A stretch of 64,000 bases of DNA, taken from Photobacterium lutimaris. Its GTDB lineage: Bacteria; Pseudomonadota; Gammaproteobacteria; Enterobacterales; Vibrionaceae. Below the pieces are notes generated by a model that was not told the DNA's origin, made no database searches, and saw only the letters and a list, made by a program, of their open reading frames with translations. This document shows, in pieces, positions 8,597 through 19,100 of this stretch. Position numbers and translations under genes: made by a program. The stretch lies in the NCBI RefSeq assembly GCF_003025555.1, contig NZ_PYMH01000001.1, forward strand, positions 930,001 to 994,000. The letters are read 5' to 3'. Position 1 is the stretch's first letter. Every line of letters begins with the position of its first letter.

Positions 8597-9364
8597 ATGT
8601 ACAATACAGGGAATACCGTGGAACTAAATCACCGCCAACAACAGATCCTCACCACGATTCGGACTGAAGGTGAAGTACAAATTGATCGCCTTTCCGAGCA
8701 GTATGCGGTCACGACACAGACCATTCGCCGGGATGTGAATTATCTCTGCGAACAAGGATTAGCACGCCGAGTCCATGGCGGGGTCAGCCTTCCTGCCGCA
8801 ATGACAAATACCAGCTACCGACATCGTTCAGAGGTGGAAGCCAAAGCCAAAGATGCTCTCACGTCCCATATTGCGGCCTGTATACCGGATGGCTCAACAG
8901 TGATGATAGGTATCGGAACAACCCTTGCCCACCTCGCCCAGCACTTATTGTCAAAGCCGTCATTACGGGTGATTACCAATAACTTGCAAGTTGCGCAGAT
9001 CCTCGAAGCCAACAAGTACATCGAAATCTACCTTGCTGGCGGCCAACTCCGCCGTGAACACCAAGATATCATGGGCAGCAGTACGGTCGATTTTTTCAAT
9101 AGCTTCGAGGCTGACATTGGCATCTGCGGTTGTGCCGGCGTCACCGCGAGCCACTATGTGATGGAACATGAAAGTATCGAAGCTGATATTTCAAAAGCCA
9201 TTATCAGAAACAGCCGCCAACCGTGGTTGGTTGCAGACGCCAGCAAATGGGGGCGATGTGTCGCAATGAAAGTGGCGCCAATGAAGCAGTTCGATAAAAT
9301 ATTTACCAATAATACTCAGTTACCTACTGATTTACCGATCCACATTGCGACAACCAATGAGTAA
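8597..9364 (+). CDS. DeoR/GlpR family transcriptional regulator
   Basis: The 255-aa protein has the DeoR N-terminal winged helix (RQQQILTTIRTEGEVQIDRL, then TTQTIRRDVNYL and RVHGG, residues 13-62) and a C-terminal sugar-phosphate-isomerase-like sensor with IGIGTTLAHLAQ near 101 and the VADASKWGR segment near 208. Members sense phosphorylated intermediates and usually repress neighbouring catabolic genes. It is co-transcribed with the phosphodiesterase and probably acts on the TTCATATGAA boxes in the divergent promoter region. The first ATG is used; a GTG eight codons in is an alternative. Confidence 0.88.
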   Translation: MYNTGNTVELNHRQQQILTTIRTEGEVQIDRLSEQYAVTTQTIRRDVNYLCEQGLARRVHGGVSLPAAMTNTSYRHRSEVEAKAKDALTSHIAACIPDGSTVMIGIGTTLAHLAQHLLSKPSLRVITNNLQVAQILEANKYIEIYLAGGQLRREHQDIMGSSTVDFFNSFEADIGICGCAGVTASHYVMEHESIEADISKAIIRNSRQPWLVADASKWGRCVAMKVAPMKQFDKIFTNNTQLPTDLPIHIATTNE

Positions 9365-9386
9365 GCAAACGGTATAACGACACCCT

Positions 9387-9416
9387 AAAGGCTGCAGAAT
9401 TCCTCCAGCAGCCTTT
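9387..9416 (+). terminator. Terminator after the DeoR-type gene
   Basis: AAAGGCTGC and GCAGCCTTT form a 9-bp stem 22 bases after the stop codon. The T tract is short. Confidence 0.6.
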
Positions 9417-9564
9417 GCTCCCACGCCATAAGCATGCCTAACCGGCAACAAATGCCCAATTTAGCACCATTTAATCCAAATTAGTCCCCACATCTGACTA
9501 TTATTGCTCTATAATCACCGACCATATTTTTGTCAGGCTCAGCCGTCTGCTTTAGGAAAGAAGA

Positions 9565-10860
9565 ATGTCATTTGCATCACAAAATTTTTCTCAGGACATT
9601 GTCCGTGCACTTACCGAGTGCGGCTATGAGAAATTAACCCCAATCCAGCAACAAGCGATCCCACACGCTCGTCGCGGATCCGATATTCTTGCCAATGCCC
9701 AAACAGGTACCGGTAAAACAGCCGCTTTTTCTCTACCTATCATTCAGCAGATCTTGGATAAACCTAAATCACGCAGCCGTTTCAATACACGCGCACTGAT
9801 TCTGGCACCAACCCGTGAGCTAGTGGCTCAGATCGCTAAAAATATCGAAGACTACACCAAATACACCGATATCTCGGTTGCTGCTGTATATGGCGGTACC
9901 AAGATGTCTTCTCAAGAGAAGAAGCTTGAACCCGGTGTCGATATTCTGGTTGCAACCCCAGGCCGTTTGCTTGAACACATGGAACTTAACAATGTGACGC
10001 TAGCAAACCTTGAGTTCTTAGTGTTCGATGAAGCTGACCGTATGCTAGATATGGGCTTTATCACTGATATCCGCCGTATCATGGGCGATATCCGCAACCA
10101 GCCACAAACCATGCTGTTCTCTGCGACCTTCTCTGCTCAGATGAACAAGCTGGCTGGCGAGATCACACGTAAACCAAAACGTATTTCTGTTAGCCCAGAA
10201 AATGCAACAGCCGACACTGTTGCTCACGTGGTATACCCAGTCGACCAAGAACGTAAGCGTGAATTGCTATCTGAACTGATTGGCAAGAAGAACTGGAAGC
10301 AAGTACTGGTATTCGTTAACTACAAAGAAACCGCTAACGAACTCGTCAAAGAGCTTAAGCTCGATGGTATCAAAGCCGTACTATGCCATGGTGACAAAGC
10401 GCAGAGTGCCCGTCGTCGTGCCCTTGATGAGTTCAAAGAAGGTAAAGCGCGTGTCATGGTTGCTACCGAAGTCGCAGCTCGTGGTCTGGATATCCAAGGC
10501 CTACCGCACGTTGTGAACTTCGACATGCCTTTCCTTGCTGAAGACTATGTTCACCGTATTGGCCGTACCGGCCGTGCTGGCCTTCAAGGACACGCTGTGT
10601 CTTTCGTCAGCCGTGATGAAGAGTTGACACTTCAGCAGGTAGAAAACCTGATTAAACAGCGTATTCAACGTGTCCAACTTACAGGTTACGAGCCAAAGAG
10701 CCGTGATGCGCTATTGAACAAAATCCACAACAAAGCGGCATACCGTGACCGCCAAGGCCGTACCAATAACCCGGCGGCTGATCAGTCGGATGCAGAACGT
10801 CGCGCGCGCTTGCGCCGTGCGGTCTTGAACAAGTCTAAAGTGACTAAACTGAAAAAGTAA
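9565..10860 (+). CDS. rhlE: DEAD-box ATP-dependent RNA helicase, RhlE type
   Basis: All motifs of an SF2 DEAD-box helicase are present in the 431-aa protein: the Q motif (YEKLTPIQQQAIP, residues 21-33), Walker A AQTGTGKT (45-52), PTRELVAQ, TPGRL, the DEAD box in FDEADRMLDMGF, SATF, and in the second domain ARGLDI and HRIGRTGRAG. The basic C-terminal tail (RRARLRRAVLNKSKVTKLKK) helps RNA binding. RhlE-type enzymes remodel rRNA and assist ribosome assembly and cold growth. A TATAAT sequence at 9510-9515 could be its -10 box. Vibrios carry several RhlE paralogues, so the exact orthology is not settled. Confidence 0.92.
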   Translation: MSFASQNFSQDIVRALTECGYEKLTPIQQQAIPHARRGSDILANAQTGTGKTAAFSLPIIQQILDKPKSRSRFNTRALILAPTRELVAQIAKNIEDYTKYTDISVAAVYGGTKMSSQEKKLEPGVDILVATPGRLLEHMELNNVTLANLEFLVFDEADRMLDMGFITDIRRIMGDIRNQPQTMLFSATFSAQMNKLAGEITRKPKRISVSPENATADTVAHVVYPVDQERKRELLSELIGKKNWKQVLVFVNYKETANELVKELKLDGIKAVLCHGDKAQSARRRALDEFKEGKARVMVATEVAARGLDIQGLPHVVNFDMPFLAEDYVHRIGRTGRAGLQGHAVSFVSRDEELTLQQVENLIKQRIQRVQLTGYEPKSRDALLNKIHNKAAYRDRQGRTNNPAADQSDAERRARLRRAVLNKSKVTKLKK

Positions 10861-10884
10861 TTCTGTTTTTAAACACGAATAACC

Positions 10885-10913
10885 AAAGGGTTAGCTGATC
10901 GCTAACCCTTTTT
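10885..10913. terminator. Terminator between convergent genes
   Basis: AAGGGTTAGC and GCTAACCCTT form a 10-bp stem followed by TTTTTCGTTTT on the plus strand, ending the helicase transcript. It may also stop the opposing PfkB gene. Confidence 0.8.
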
Positions 10914-10939
10914 CGTTTTGTACTCAGCTGATTGTCAGG

Positions 10940-11848
10940 CTACTTGGTAAGGAATGCTTGAAACTCATCACCAGGCACCGAACTGGCCGTCGCGACCGCT
11001 ATAGCAGCCCACTGAGCTCCAACCGTCATTGACTCGGTAATCGATAACTCTGCCAGCAACCCATTAATCACCCCGGCGGCAAAGGCGTCCCCCGCACCTG
11101 TTGTATCAACGACGTCGGCTGCAACGGCAGATACACATTCTTGCCCCGACTCACAATAGGCAGTGGCTCCCTTCTCTCCATCCGTGACGATAAAATATTT
11201 TAACGACTTTCCAGCAATAGACTGTGCATACTGGAAAGGTGCAGCGTAACAGCTCGCCGTTACTTTGCCAGAAGCTAATATATGAGCATCTAAATCGGAT
11301 TGGGATGTAATGAGTACGTGGCATGGCCGCTGGCTATCGCTTTTGGGAAGCTGGGCAACGACTAACACTGCATGTCGTTTACCATTGGCTTGTTCAGCGT
11401 GGGGCTGTTGCGTCAGGGCGGCCTTAGCCCATTGCTCGACACCTTCAGCGCTGGAGTTGATATAAATGCTATTCCAACGAGAAAAATCTGGCGCAGGTCC
11501 AAGGGAAAATGCAGGGCGCTCTGGGCGAATAATGGTACGCTCACCATCCGGTGTCATCAAAAGCATTAACTCAGGAGTTGCGATATCGTTACGCTGTAAC
11601 AAAGAGCAATTCAGCCCCTTTAAACTGGCCTCTGCCAGTAGCCAATCGGCGGTTTCATCACGGCCAACTTGACTTACCAGTGCGACATGGTGCCCTGCGT
11701 AAACCAATGCTAACCCAGAATTTGCGCCGCCACCGCCTAAACGCCGACCAAGATCTTGATAATGATGCCTGCCACCCACTTGTAATGATTCTTTTAACTG
11801 CAAAACCCGATCACAGTTTAGATTTGCAACCAACATAACATTTGCCAA
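10940..11848 (-). CDS. PfkB family carbohydrate kinase
   Basis: The 302-aa protein is a ribokinase-fold sugar kinase. It has the N-terminal GRRLGGGGANSGLAL pattern (near residues 34-48, PfkB signature 1), a central domain with VTDGEKGATAY, and the C-terminal signature DTTGAGDAFAAGVING near 248 with the catalytic Asp in GAGD. The sugar cannot be named. No sugar transporter or partner enzyme is adjacent, so the context does not help. Confidence 0.88.
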   Translation of the reverse strand: MANVMLVANLNCDRVLQLKESLQVGGRHHYQDLGRRLGGGGANSGLALVYAGHHVALVSQVGRDETADWLLAEASLKGLNCSLLQRNDIATPELMLLMTPDGERTIIRPERPAFSLGPAPDFSRWNSIYINSSAEGVEQWAKAALTQQPHAEQANGKRHAVLVVAQLPKSDSQRPCHVLITSQSDLDAHILASGKVTASCYAAPFQYAQSIAGKSLKYFIVTDGEKGATAYCESGQECVSAVAADVVDTTGAGDAFAAGVINGLLAELSITESMTVGAQWAAIAVATASSVPGDEFQAFLTK

Positions 11849-11944
11849 TGTTTAAGACTCCCTAATCTCAAAGATATCAATATCTATCTAAACAAAGACG
11901 CATCCACACAGATACTTATACCGAATGAATATAAAGCTACCATA

Positions 11945-11973
11945 AAAAAACCGCAGTGTAAGAACTGCGGTTT
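11945..11973 (-). terminator. Terminator after the ketoacyl synthase
   Basis: AAACCGCAGT and ACTGCGGTTT pair over 10 bp. On the minus strand the stem is followed by seven T, typical of intrinsic termination. Confidence 0.8.
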
Positions 11974-12010
11974 ATATCCGTTAACTCTCCCCTGCTGAGG
12001 GAATTAACAC

Positions 12011-13861
12011 TTAGCTATAATCAGCGTAAGGGTTCTTCGTCGCTAAAGGAATCGATGAAGCAAACTCAGACAGCTTGATAGACTCGGGCGTCAACTCAAT
12101 TGAGGTCTCATCCATTACGCTGTCACCGAATTGGTAACGGATAGCCTCTTCTCCCAAGCACGCAGCCTTGTCATTCACGACAGCTTGTTGAGATACCGCT
12201 TCATTTTTACGGCTGTAAGCAGACATCACATTGTTACTGTATTTCTTCGACAGCATTGCCATTGTCTGTTGAGGAGATAAAACCAACCCCGATGCATTGT
12301 TGCCACCAAAACCTTTGGCATTGAGGATCACCGCTTTATAGTCTTCACCATTCTCTCCCGCGAAATAGTGATCAGTGAGGATATTTAAATTGGACTGATG
12401 CACATCGTCGGCGATATGGTCGATCGTTTTGATCCCAGGGATCCAACCGTATCGCCATACACCCAACGATGCGATTAGCTGATCCCCCGGCGCGGCACTC
12501 ATCGAGTGGCCAACATAAGACTTAATCGCGGTGACCGGCCAGTTATCAATACTGAACGTTTTCGCAACTTCATTAAGGATATGACTCTCAGTCACTCGGT
12601 TCTGTGGCGTTCCGGTACCGTGTGCCTGAACATAAGTCTGCTTGACGCCTTCAGGCCCTAGGATAGCTTTCGCCAAAGCTGTCGCTTTCGCAACAGTGAC
12701 ATAGTTACCCACCCCTGGCGCAGAAATCGATTTCTTGTTGGCATCGGCATTAATAAAGACATCGGCAACCGAACCATACACCGTTGCACCCAGCTCTAAC
12801 GCTAGTTCGTCATCCATCAATACAACAAACTGTGCGGATTCAGCCATCGTGAAGCCTGCGTTGGAGGAGAACGGACGACAAGCACGGCGATTATCAACCG
12901 TTTCGCTATTATCTAATGCATTCAGCTGAGCATCTTCAGCCAACGCCCCCATAACTCGGAAGCCTTCCATTATTTCGGCAACAACCGGCGCCTCAGCATT
13001 ACCGACAATCGCTACTCGAGATTTACCCTGTTGGATATCCAGCAAGCCTTGGCGCAAGTTATACAAGAATGTGGCACAAGCCCCCATGCTGGTACCTGTG
13101 GTACCAATACTGTTAATGACATAACCATTGATAAAATCAGCAGGCATTTCGGCCAACGAAAGCGCCATCATTTTCGAGCTAACACGACCGCCAATCAGCG
13201 GGGCTGCTAACAAGCCCGATAACGAGTTATCATCGACCTGAGCAAGTGCACTGCCAGCGTAGACGGAAACTTGATCAGGTTTGATATGCTTCAGCACCTC
13301 ATCCCAATCCATGCCCAGCGAGTTGAGTGCATCTGAGGCACCATACACAGTCAATGTCAGGCCGCGCGGGTGAAAACGCGAGTTGTATAGCTTTGCCGGA
13401 TCAAAACCGGTAGGGATATTACCGCCGCTCGTCACAGGGAATGACACTCGGTCTTCCAGCAAGGCATTTAGCTCGCCAGTCACCGTGATTGTCACTTTGC
13501 TACCCTGCTCTTCCACCTGCCAGTTATCAGGAATACGCGTGGGTAATTTTGACTTACGCAATGTAAAGCTAATGGTTTCCTGTCCACCATTCAAAGCGGC
13601 TTTATATTGGTATCGCAAGCTATTAGGATCGAAAGATTCAATGCGTCGGACCAGTGTGCCCGCTTTGATCGCTTCAATTATTTCAGGATCAACGGCTGAG
13701 CCTCCAGAGATGCCCATACGCTGTGCGAGGTCTTGCCAGGTCGATGCCATATCATGGTCACTAAGGACGTCGGCGACCATGCGCTTATAACTATGAAAAC
13801 CTGAACTACGACCTGCGGCATTTATACCACCGAAGCCTACAATTAGCGGTAACTTAGACAT
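12011..13861 (-). CDS. Beta-ketoacyl synthase (large, FabB/F-related)
   Basis: The 616-aa protein carries the thiolase-fold catalytic triad of condensing enzymes: Cys262 in GTTGTSMGACATF, His414 in QAHGTGTP and His452 in YVGHSMSAAPGDQL. It is about 200 residues longer than FabF; the extra sequence is mostly a 150-residue N-terminal region between the first strand (VGFGGINAAGRSS) and the core. Long stand-alone forms like this are common in vibrios. The reaction is decarboxylative condensation of acyl chains with malonyl-ACP; which pathway it serves is unclear, as no acyl carrier or reductase gene is adjacent. Confidence 0.85.
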   Translation of the reverse strand: MSKLPLIVGFGGINAAGRSSGFHSYKRMVADVLSDHDMASTWQDLAQRMGISGGSAVDPEIIEAIKAGTLVRRIESFDPNSLRYQYKAALNGGQETISFTLRKSKLPTRIPDNWQVEEQGSKVTITVTGELNALLEDRVSFPVTSGGNIPTGFDPAKLYNSRFHPRGLTLTVYGASDALNSLGMDWDEVLKHIKPDQVSVYAGSALAQVDDNSLSGLLAAPLIGGRVSSKMMALSLAEMPADFINGYVINSIGTTGTSMGACATFLYNLRQGLLDIQQGKSRVAIVGNAEAPVVAEIMEGFRVMGALAEDAQLNALDNSETVDNRRACRPFSSNAGFTMAESAQFVVLMDDELALELGATVYGSVADVFINADANKKSISAPGVGNYVTVAKATALAKAILGPEGVKQTYVQAHGTGTPQNRVTESHILNEVAKTFSIDNWPVTAIKSYVGHSMSAAPGDQLIASLGVWRYGWIPGIKTIDHIADDVHQSNLNILTDHYFAGENGEDYKAVILNAKGFGGNNASGLVLSPQQTMAMLSKKYSNNVMSAYSRKNEAVSQQAVVNDKAACLGEEAIRYQFGDSVMDETSIELTPESIKLSEFASSIPLATKNPYADYS

Positions 13862-14017
13862 CCTAAACCTGCTCTCAAAATTTTAGTCAGCATAGATTAC
13901 CAATTTACACTGTTCATTCACCTGATATTTGTGCCAATATATGCGACAAACAGGCCAAAGTAATTTTCAATTACTCAGTACCATCGTTTTCTGTAACGGA
14001 TAATTACCCAAATAATC

Positions 14018-14995
14018 ATGAAAATAGGTTTCCTTCTCTACGAAAGAGCACTCATTACAGGCATATCCCTTGCTGCCGAGATGCTGAGTACAGCAGCCAG
14101 CCTCAGGCCGCGTACACAACAACGGAACGAGCCATTTTCCATCAAGCTGATCGCCCCAAAACTGGCTCCGACTAAAGTGACTGCCGGGCTTAAGTTACAG
14201 CCCGATATGACCTACGATGACCGGCAAACATTCGATATCTTGATCCTCCCTCCCATGTGGGGAAATCCACAACAATCAATTCGACATTCACCTGAAATTA
14301 TCCCGTGGCTCAAAAACCAATACCAAAAAGGGGCTAAACTGGTTGCAACGGGGACCGGCGTTGCCTGGCTAGCAGAAACGGGCCTACTCAATGGGCAAGT
14401 CGCCACTACCCATTGGTATTTTTTCGATACTTTTTCTAATCGCTATCCAAAAGTTATCTTAAATCGCCAAGCATCTATCACCGCAGCTGATGGGATGTAC
14501 TGTACAACCAGTATCAACTCACAATCAGAAATGATCTTGTACTTGATCACTGAGTATTTCGGACAAAAAACAGCCCAGACCATAGAGACGCACTTTGGTC
14601 ACGAAATAACAAAATCAACCCAGCAGCCCTTTTATCAAATTGGCGGCCAGCTCCAGTTTGATGAGTCCATCGCACTCGCTCAAGACTGGATGAAACGGAA
14701 TCTAGCGAAAGCGATAACCGCACAAAGTGTCGCTGATCATTGCGATGTACCGCTACGATCCTTTAATCGAAAGTTCAAAGATCAAGTCGGTGAAACACCC
14801 CATCAACACCTTCAGCGCTTAAGGATGGATGCCGCCCAGCAATTGTTGCGCGATTTTGGCATGTCAGTCCAAGATGTTGCCGAACAGGTGGGATACAAAG
14901 ATGCCCATCACTTTTCAACCCGGTTTCAACAGAACTTCAGTATGAGTCCCAGCCAATACCGTAGAATGGTGAAAACCAAGATCTATAACCCTTAG
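14018..14995 (+). CDS. GlxA-type transcriptional regulator (DJ-1/PfpI-like domain plus AraC HTH)
   Basis: The 325-aa protein has an N-terminal DJ-1/PfpI-like sensor (residues about 1-190, with DILILPPMWG and ATGTGVAWLAETGLL) and a C-terminal double helix-turn-helix of the AraC family (about 225-318: SVADHCDVPLRSFNRKFKD and VQDVAEQVGYKDAHHFSTRF). The nucleophile-elbow cysteine of true DJ-1 enzymes is replaced in the ATGTGVAWLA segment, so it should bind rather than process a ligand. It is transcribed away from the ketoacyl synthase with a 156-bp shared promoter region, but no target is shown. Confidence 0.88.
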   Translation: MKIGFLLYERALITGISLAAEMLSTAASLRPRTQQRNEPFSIKLIAPKLAPTKVTAGLKLQPDMTYDDRQTFDILILPPMWGNPQQSIRHSPEIIPWLKNQYQKGAKLVATGTGVAWLAETGLLNGQVATTHWYFFDTFSNRYPKVILNRQASITAADGMYCTTSINSQSEMILYLITEYFGQKTAQTIETHFGHEITKSTQQPFYQIGGQLQFDESIALAQDWMKRNLAKAITAQSVADHCDVPLRSFNRKFKDQVGETPHQHLQRLRMDAAQQLLRDFGMSVQDVAEQVGYKDAHHFSTRFQQNFSMSPSQYRRMVKTKIYNP

Positions 14996-15094
14996 TTAAC
15001 AGATAAAAAGATTTTGATGTTTGTAGCTGATTTAAGACAGGGGGTAGACAGCAGAAATCACTATGCTTGAAGGAATGTTTTCAAGGGCCGTTGT

Positions 15095-15607
15095 ATGAAG
15101 TACCTCTTTTTCATTTTCTTCTTTGTTATAAACTTCGCCAGTCGCGATGTCAGCGCCAAGCTCCAACCCACCAGCAGTACACTCAATAACGAAGGTATGT
15201 GCCGGCTCGACATCTACCATCTCACTAAAAGCCAGCAAAATACGTTTGTGCCTGACCTTCAGATTGCGGTCATTACGAATAACACCATGCGGCATCGTTA
15301 TGTTGATCTCAAAACAGACATAGACCATCCGACCGGATTTGAAAACATTCACTACTACCGCTCTGGTAGCCCAGTTGAAGTGTTTACCGCTAACTGGAGA
15401 AACAATGGCAATAAGCATACGGTTGGACGCTTTGTCATGCTAGGTGGCACCAGCGACAGACAAGCATTCGATGTTTTCGCCACACTGGTTAAGGAAGACA
15501 GAGGCCACTTCGAGTTACGTGGTAACAAAAAGAAGTATCGATTCAACGCAAAAGAGCAGGACGTAACTGACTTTCTGTCCTGCGTTAAAAACCATTATCG
15601 CCCTTAA
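15095..15607 (+). CDS. Exported protein of unknown function, 170 aa
   Basis: It begins with a clear signal peptide (MKYLFFIFFFVINF, cleavage likely after DVSA near residue 21). The mature part of about 149 residues has two cysteines (Cys36 in GMCRLDI, and one in FLSCVKNH near the end), able to form a disulfide, and mixed beta-type sequence. An AAGGG ribosome site precedes the ATG. I do not recognise a family. An antisense ORF of 128 aa overlaps it but lacks signal and ribosome site. Confidence 0.65.
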   Translation: MKYLFFIFFFVINFASRDVSAKLQPTSSTLNNEGMCRLDIYHLTKSQQNTFVPDLQIAVITNNTMRHRYVDLKTDIDHPTGFENIHYYRSGSPVEVFTANWRNNGNKHTVGRFVMLGGTSDRQAFDVFATLVKEDRGHFELRGNKKKYRFNAKEQDVTDFLSCVKNHYRP

Positions 15608-15642
15608 TCATTACCGACCCAAACTATTGTCCACAAATAAAA

Positions 15643-15666
15643 AACGCCAGCTTAAAAGCTGGCGTT
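15643..15666. terminator. Terminator between convergent genes
   Basis: AACGCCAGCTT and AAGCTGGCGTT form an 11-bp stem with a two-base loop between the 15095 and 15685 genes, with A-rich sequence on the left giving a T tail for the minus strand. Confidence 0.75.
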
Positions 15667-15684
15667 CAGTTATTCGTCTTTATT

Positions 15685-15954
15685 TCATGCTAACGACTGT
15701 TTTGAGCCGTGAGGTGCTGATTGGGTAATATCTTCGTATTCACCATCAATCGTTGAGCCACTCTGTGCTTGCTGATGCATTTGGCCATAGCCTTGCTGTT
15801 TGAGTGCCTCTTCATAGGCCGCATTGATTTTCTTTTTGATAAATGGTCGTGCAATCAGTGCACCTAACCCAACGAACAGCCCAATGACAGCTGCGAATGT
15901 CACCGTGATAAAACCCAGTACTAGAGCAAAAATGCTGGTAAGTGTATTCTTCAT
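15685..15954 (-). CDS. Small inner-membrane protein, 89 aa
   Basis: A single long hydrophobic segment (residues about 5-36, IFALVLGFITVTFAAVIGLF and GLGALIARP) is followed by a basic patch (FIKKKINAAYEEALKQQ) and a polar C-terminus. The charge pattern suggests the tail faces the cytoplasm. I do not recognise the family and no partner gene is near. Confidence 0.65.
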   Translation of the reverse strand: MKNTLTSIFALVLGFITVTFAAVIGLFVGLGALIARPFIKKKINAAYEEALKQQGYGQMHQQAQSGSTIDGEYEDITQSAPHGSKQSLA

Positions 15955-16073
15955 CGCTAACCTGCTTATCTATCGTCTTTTCATGCTTCGCAGTGTATAG
16001 CATTAAAAATGAACCAATGATGAACAGTGTGTTTATCTTTGCCAATCCCCTTTTCTTACTGGGTGGAAAATAA

Positions 16074-16100
16074 AAAAAGCCCTCAATATTGAGGGCTTTA
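16074..16100 (-). terminator. Terminator after the pullulanase
   Basis: The near-perfect palindrome AAAGCCCTCAATATTGAGGG plus CTTT (16076-16099) is followed on the minus strand by a run of seven T. Confidence 0.85.
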
Positions 16101-16119
16101 CGTCAGAACTTATTTTCAA

Positions 16120-19100
16120 TTATTTCTTAGATACTGGGATACCTTGCCCTCGAACCCCCTCTTTGCGAGGGATTTCGAACACTGCAGGCGTCCATGCTGG
16201 CACCTTCGCCACAACCCCATTAGCTGCATCAACAACACTTGCCTGTGATGCCAAAGCCGATGTGTGATAAGGACTTAGCGTCAAATCCGTCACCCAATTA
16301 ATGTCCTGCGCTTTGTCAGTCGCGTTAATAACAATCACGAGGCCGTCGAGGTTACTGTCGCGATCTGTCCCGGAGGCTGTACCGTTATCAATAGACATTA
16401 CAATCAAGCCAGGTGTTTGAGCACTACCGGTGTTATGGAAATCAACACGCTTATTCACCTCTTCACCCGTCCCTAATGTGATCAACGGGTAAGACTTACG
16501 AAGCAAGGCCAGTTCTTTGAAATACTCAACCATTGCGGTCATATCCGCTTGAGTTGGTTTAGCATTGGCTCCGGCGGAAGAGATCACCTCGTCAATCAAC
16601 GCATAGTTGTCACCATCTTTGTCTTTACGCGGTAGACCTTTATCCCAATTGTTGTCATTGAGGGTGAAATCAACCAAGTTATACCAATCACCTGAGTCGT
16701 AAGAGTCACGCTGCATGGATTTCGAACGAAGCAGTTCTGAACCCATATGGGTGAACGGCATGCCTTGACCCAGCATCGCTGTTGCAATGGAAACCGCCTG
16801 CATTCTCACACGTTCGCCAACGGTTACATCGTAACCAATCTTATATTGGTTGTTATCCCACAATGTCTGGTTATCGTGCTTCGATACGTAGTTTTGGATC
16901 TCGGTAGGATTAACCGCATAGCCTGCAGGTTGCTTGTTGTAATCCAACTCATCACCACGAATTGTTTCGCCTTTTGAATCGACAAACCTAAAGTCCTTCA
17001 GGTTACCTGCCATGCCTAAGCGCGTCAGATCTGCAAGGTGTAAAGCGACCTCTTTGGTTACATCACTAATCTCGTTTGGCTGGACAAAAGCACCGTTACC
17101 AAACCCTTGTGTTTTACGGATCCCTTCTTTGCTATCAAAAGGACTACCGCCACGAACAGCATCACGCAAGCGGTCTGAGAAGCTACCGATCCCGGTTCCA
17201 CCAAGGTTTGGCTGGGTGGCCTGGACAAACAGTGCGTCATTCTCAACTTCACCGAAGTTCCAACCTTCGCCATAGAAGTAAGTATTCGGATCGACTTTCT
17301 GTACTTCAAGTAACGAGCGCTGCATTTGATCCAGTGGATGGTGGCCCATCAAGTCGAAGCGGAATGAATCAATCTTATAATCGCGTGACCACACCACCAG
17401 CGAATCACTGATCATTTTTTCAAACATCGCACGCTCTGGTGCCGTGTTCGAACAACACGTCGTGTTCTCTACGTTACCAGTCACTGGGTTCAAGCGTTGG
17501 TAATACCATGGTACAAGCTTATCAAGTACCGAGGTACGGGCTTCAGGGCCTGCTGAGTTGGTGTGGTTATACACCACATCCATCACCACATTCATACCAA
17601 TATCATTTTTGACAGCCATGACCGCTTCACGCAATTCTTTGATTCGCTGTGGGCCGTCTGGATTCGTCGAGTAAGAGCCTTCTGGTACCGTGTAATGGAA
17701 TGGGTCATAACCCCAGTTAAAGCCATCGGCATCTGACACAAAACGGTTCAACGCCTGCACGACAGGGTTTGCTTCAGAGTCGTCTTGTTTTACTTCTTCT
17801 AGGGCTTGAGCAATCGTCATATCTGAAGCGCAATACTTAGAAAACGGAGACGATTTCACTGCCGCATTAACGTCACAGAGCTTGCTGAATGGTTCTTCAA
17901 TATTCGCGGCTTCATTCGGGTTTTCATTGATAGTGGCTATATCAAAGATAGGCAGCAGATGAAGGTGCGTAACCCCACTTTCACTCAATGATTTTAAATG
18001 ATTGACCGGTACAGTGTCCGGCTGACTAAAGGCAATAAACTTACCGCGAGCATTCGCCGCTGTTGATTCATCCTGTGCAGAAAAGTCACGTACATGTGAT
18101 TCATAAATCACAAACTGTGCAGGGTTAGATTGATCGATCGGTCTTTTAAGATCATCCCACCCTTGTGGCTTAAGATCTGGATCATCAAGATCAATCACTT
18201 GACTGTACTCAGAATTCATCGACAAGCTTAATGAGTACGGGTCGGTAACCTGGTAACTTTCAACTTTCCCTGAAACCGGATGGAAAACATCCACTAAGTA
18301 ACGGAAATAAGTGCCACTCGGTGCCTTGTCGGTTTCTAGCGACCACACCCCAGAGGCTTCATCGTAATTCATCTGAAGGCGGCCAAGTTCTTCTTTGTTG
18401 TCATCAAAAAGGACAGTAACAACATTCTGAGCCGATGGAGCCCATACATTGAACTGGGTCGCGTTACCGTCAATCACTGCCCCTAATGCGATATCCGCAG
18501 CAGCAGCGGCAAACAGCTGATCGAAGGCGCCAGCCGGTTGTACTTTAGTACCGTTAAGCACTAGCCCTTCTTCATCAACCGCAATAGCAGCCAACTCAGC
18601 TTTGATCACCGGACGCATATCAATGGAATTATCAATTGTGTATGCACGCTTATTTGCCAAATGCGGGAATTTGGCCTTCACATCAGCACTCAGGACTGTC
18701 GGTTCCAAGACGATATATTCAGCGTCATATTTGTTTTCGCTATTTGGACCAAACCCACCCTCAAGCTGAACATACAGGCGCACTTCATCGGCCGATTCCG
18801 CCCCATCCCAAATAAATGTGTGGCCTTCAACTAAATGCGCCTCTGCATTGGCAACACCAAACAGCAGTACGTAGGCATCACCACGGTCGTCATAAGCCTG
18901 AGTGCTCCCCGCAACATAAGAAGCTGTTCTGTCTTTGATTTCATTGAAATCAATTTTGGCATCACTGCCAGACAAGTTACTCAGACTCTCATCGCGAATG
19001 ATGAAGTTAATACAATCCGTGCTGCCGCTCTTTAACGGTAGCTTCCAATAAGGGCCAAACTCATCGACACCCACAGGTGCTATAGACTTATCATCCCAAC

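Noticed and set aside
15032..15418. 128-aa minus-strand ORF
   Set aside because: It is antisense to the 15095 gene, which has a signal peptide and ribosome site.
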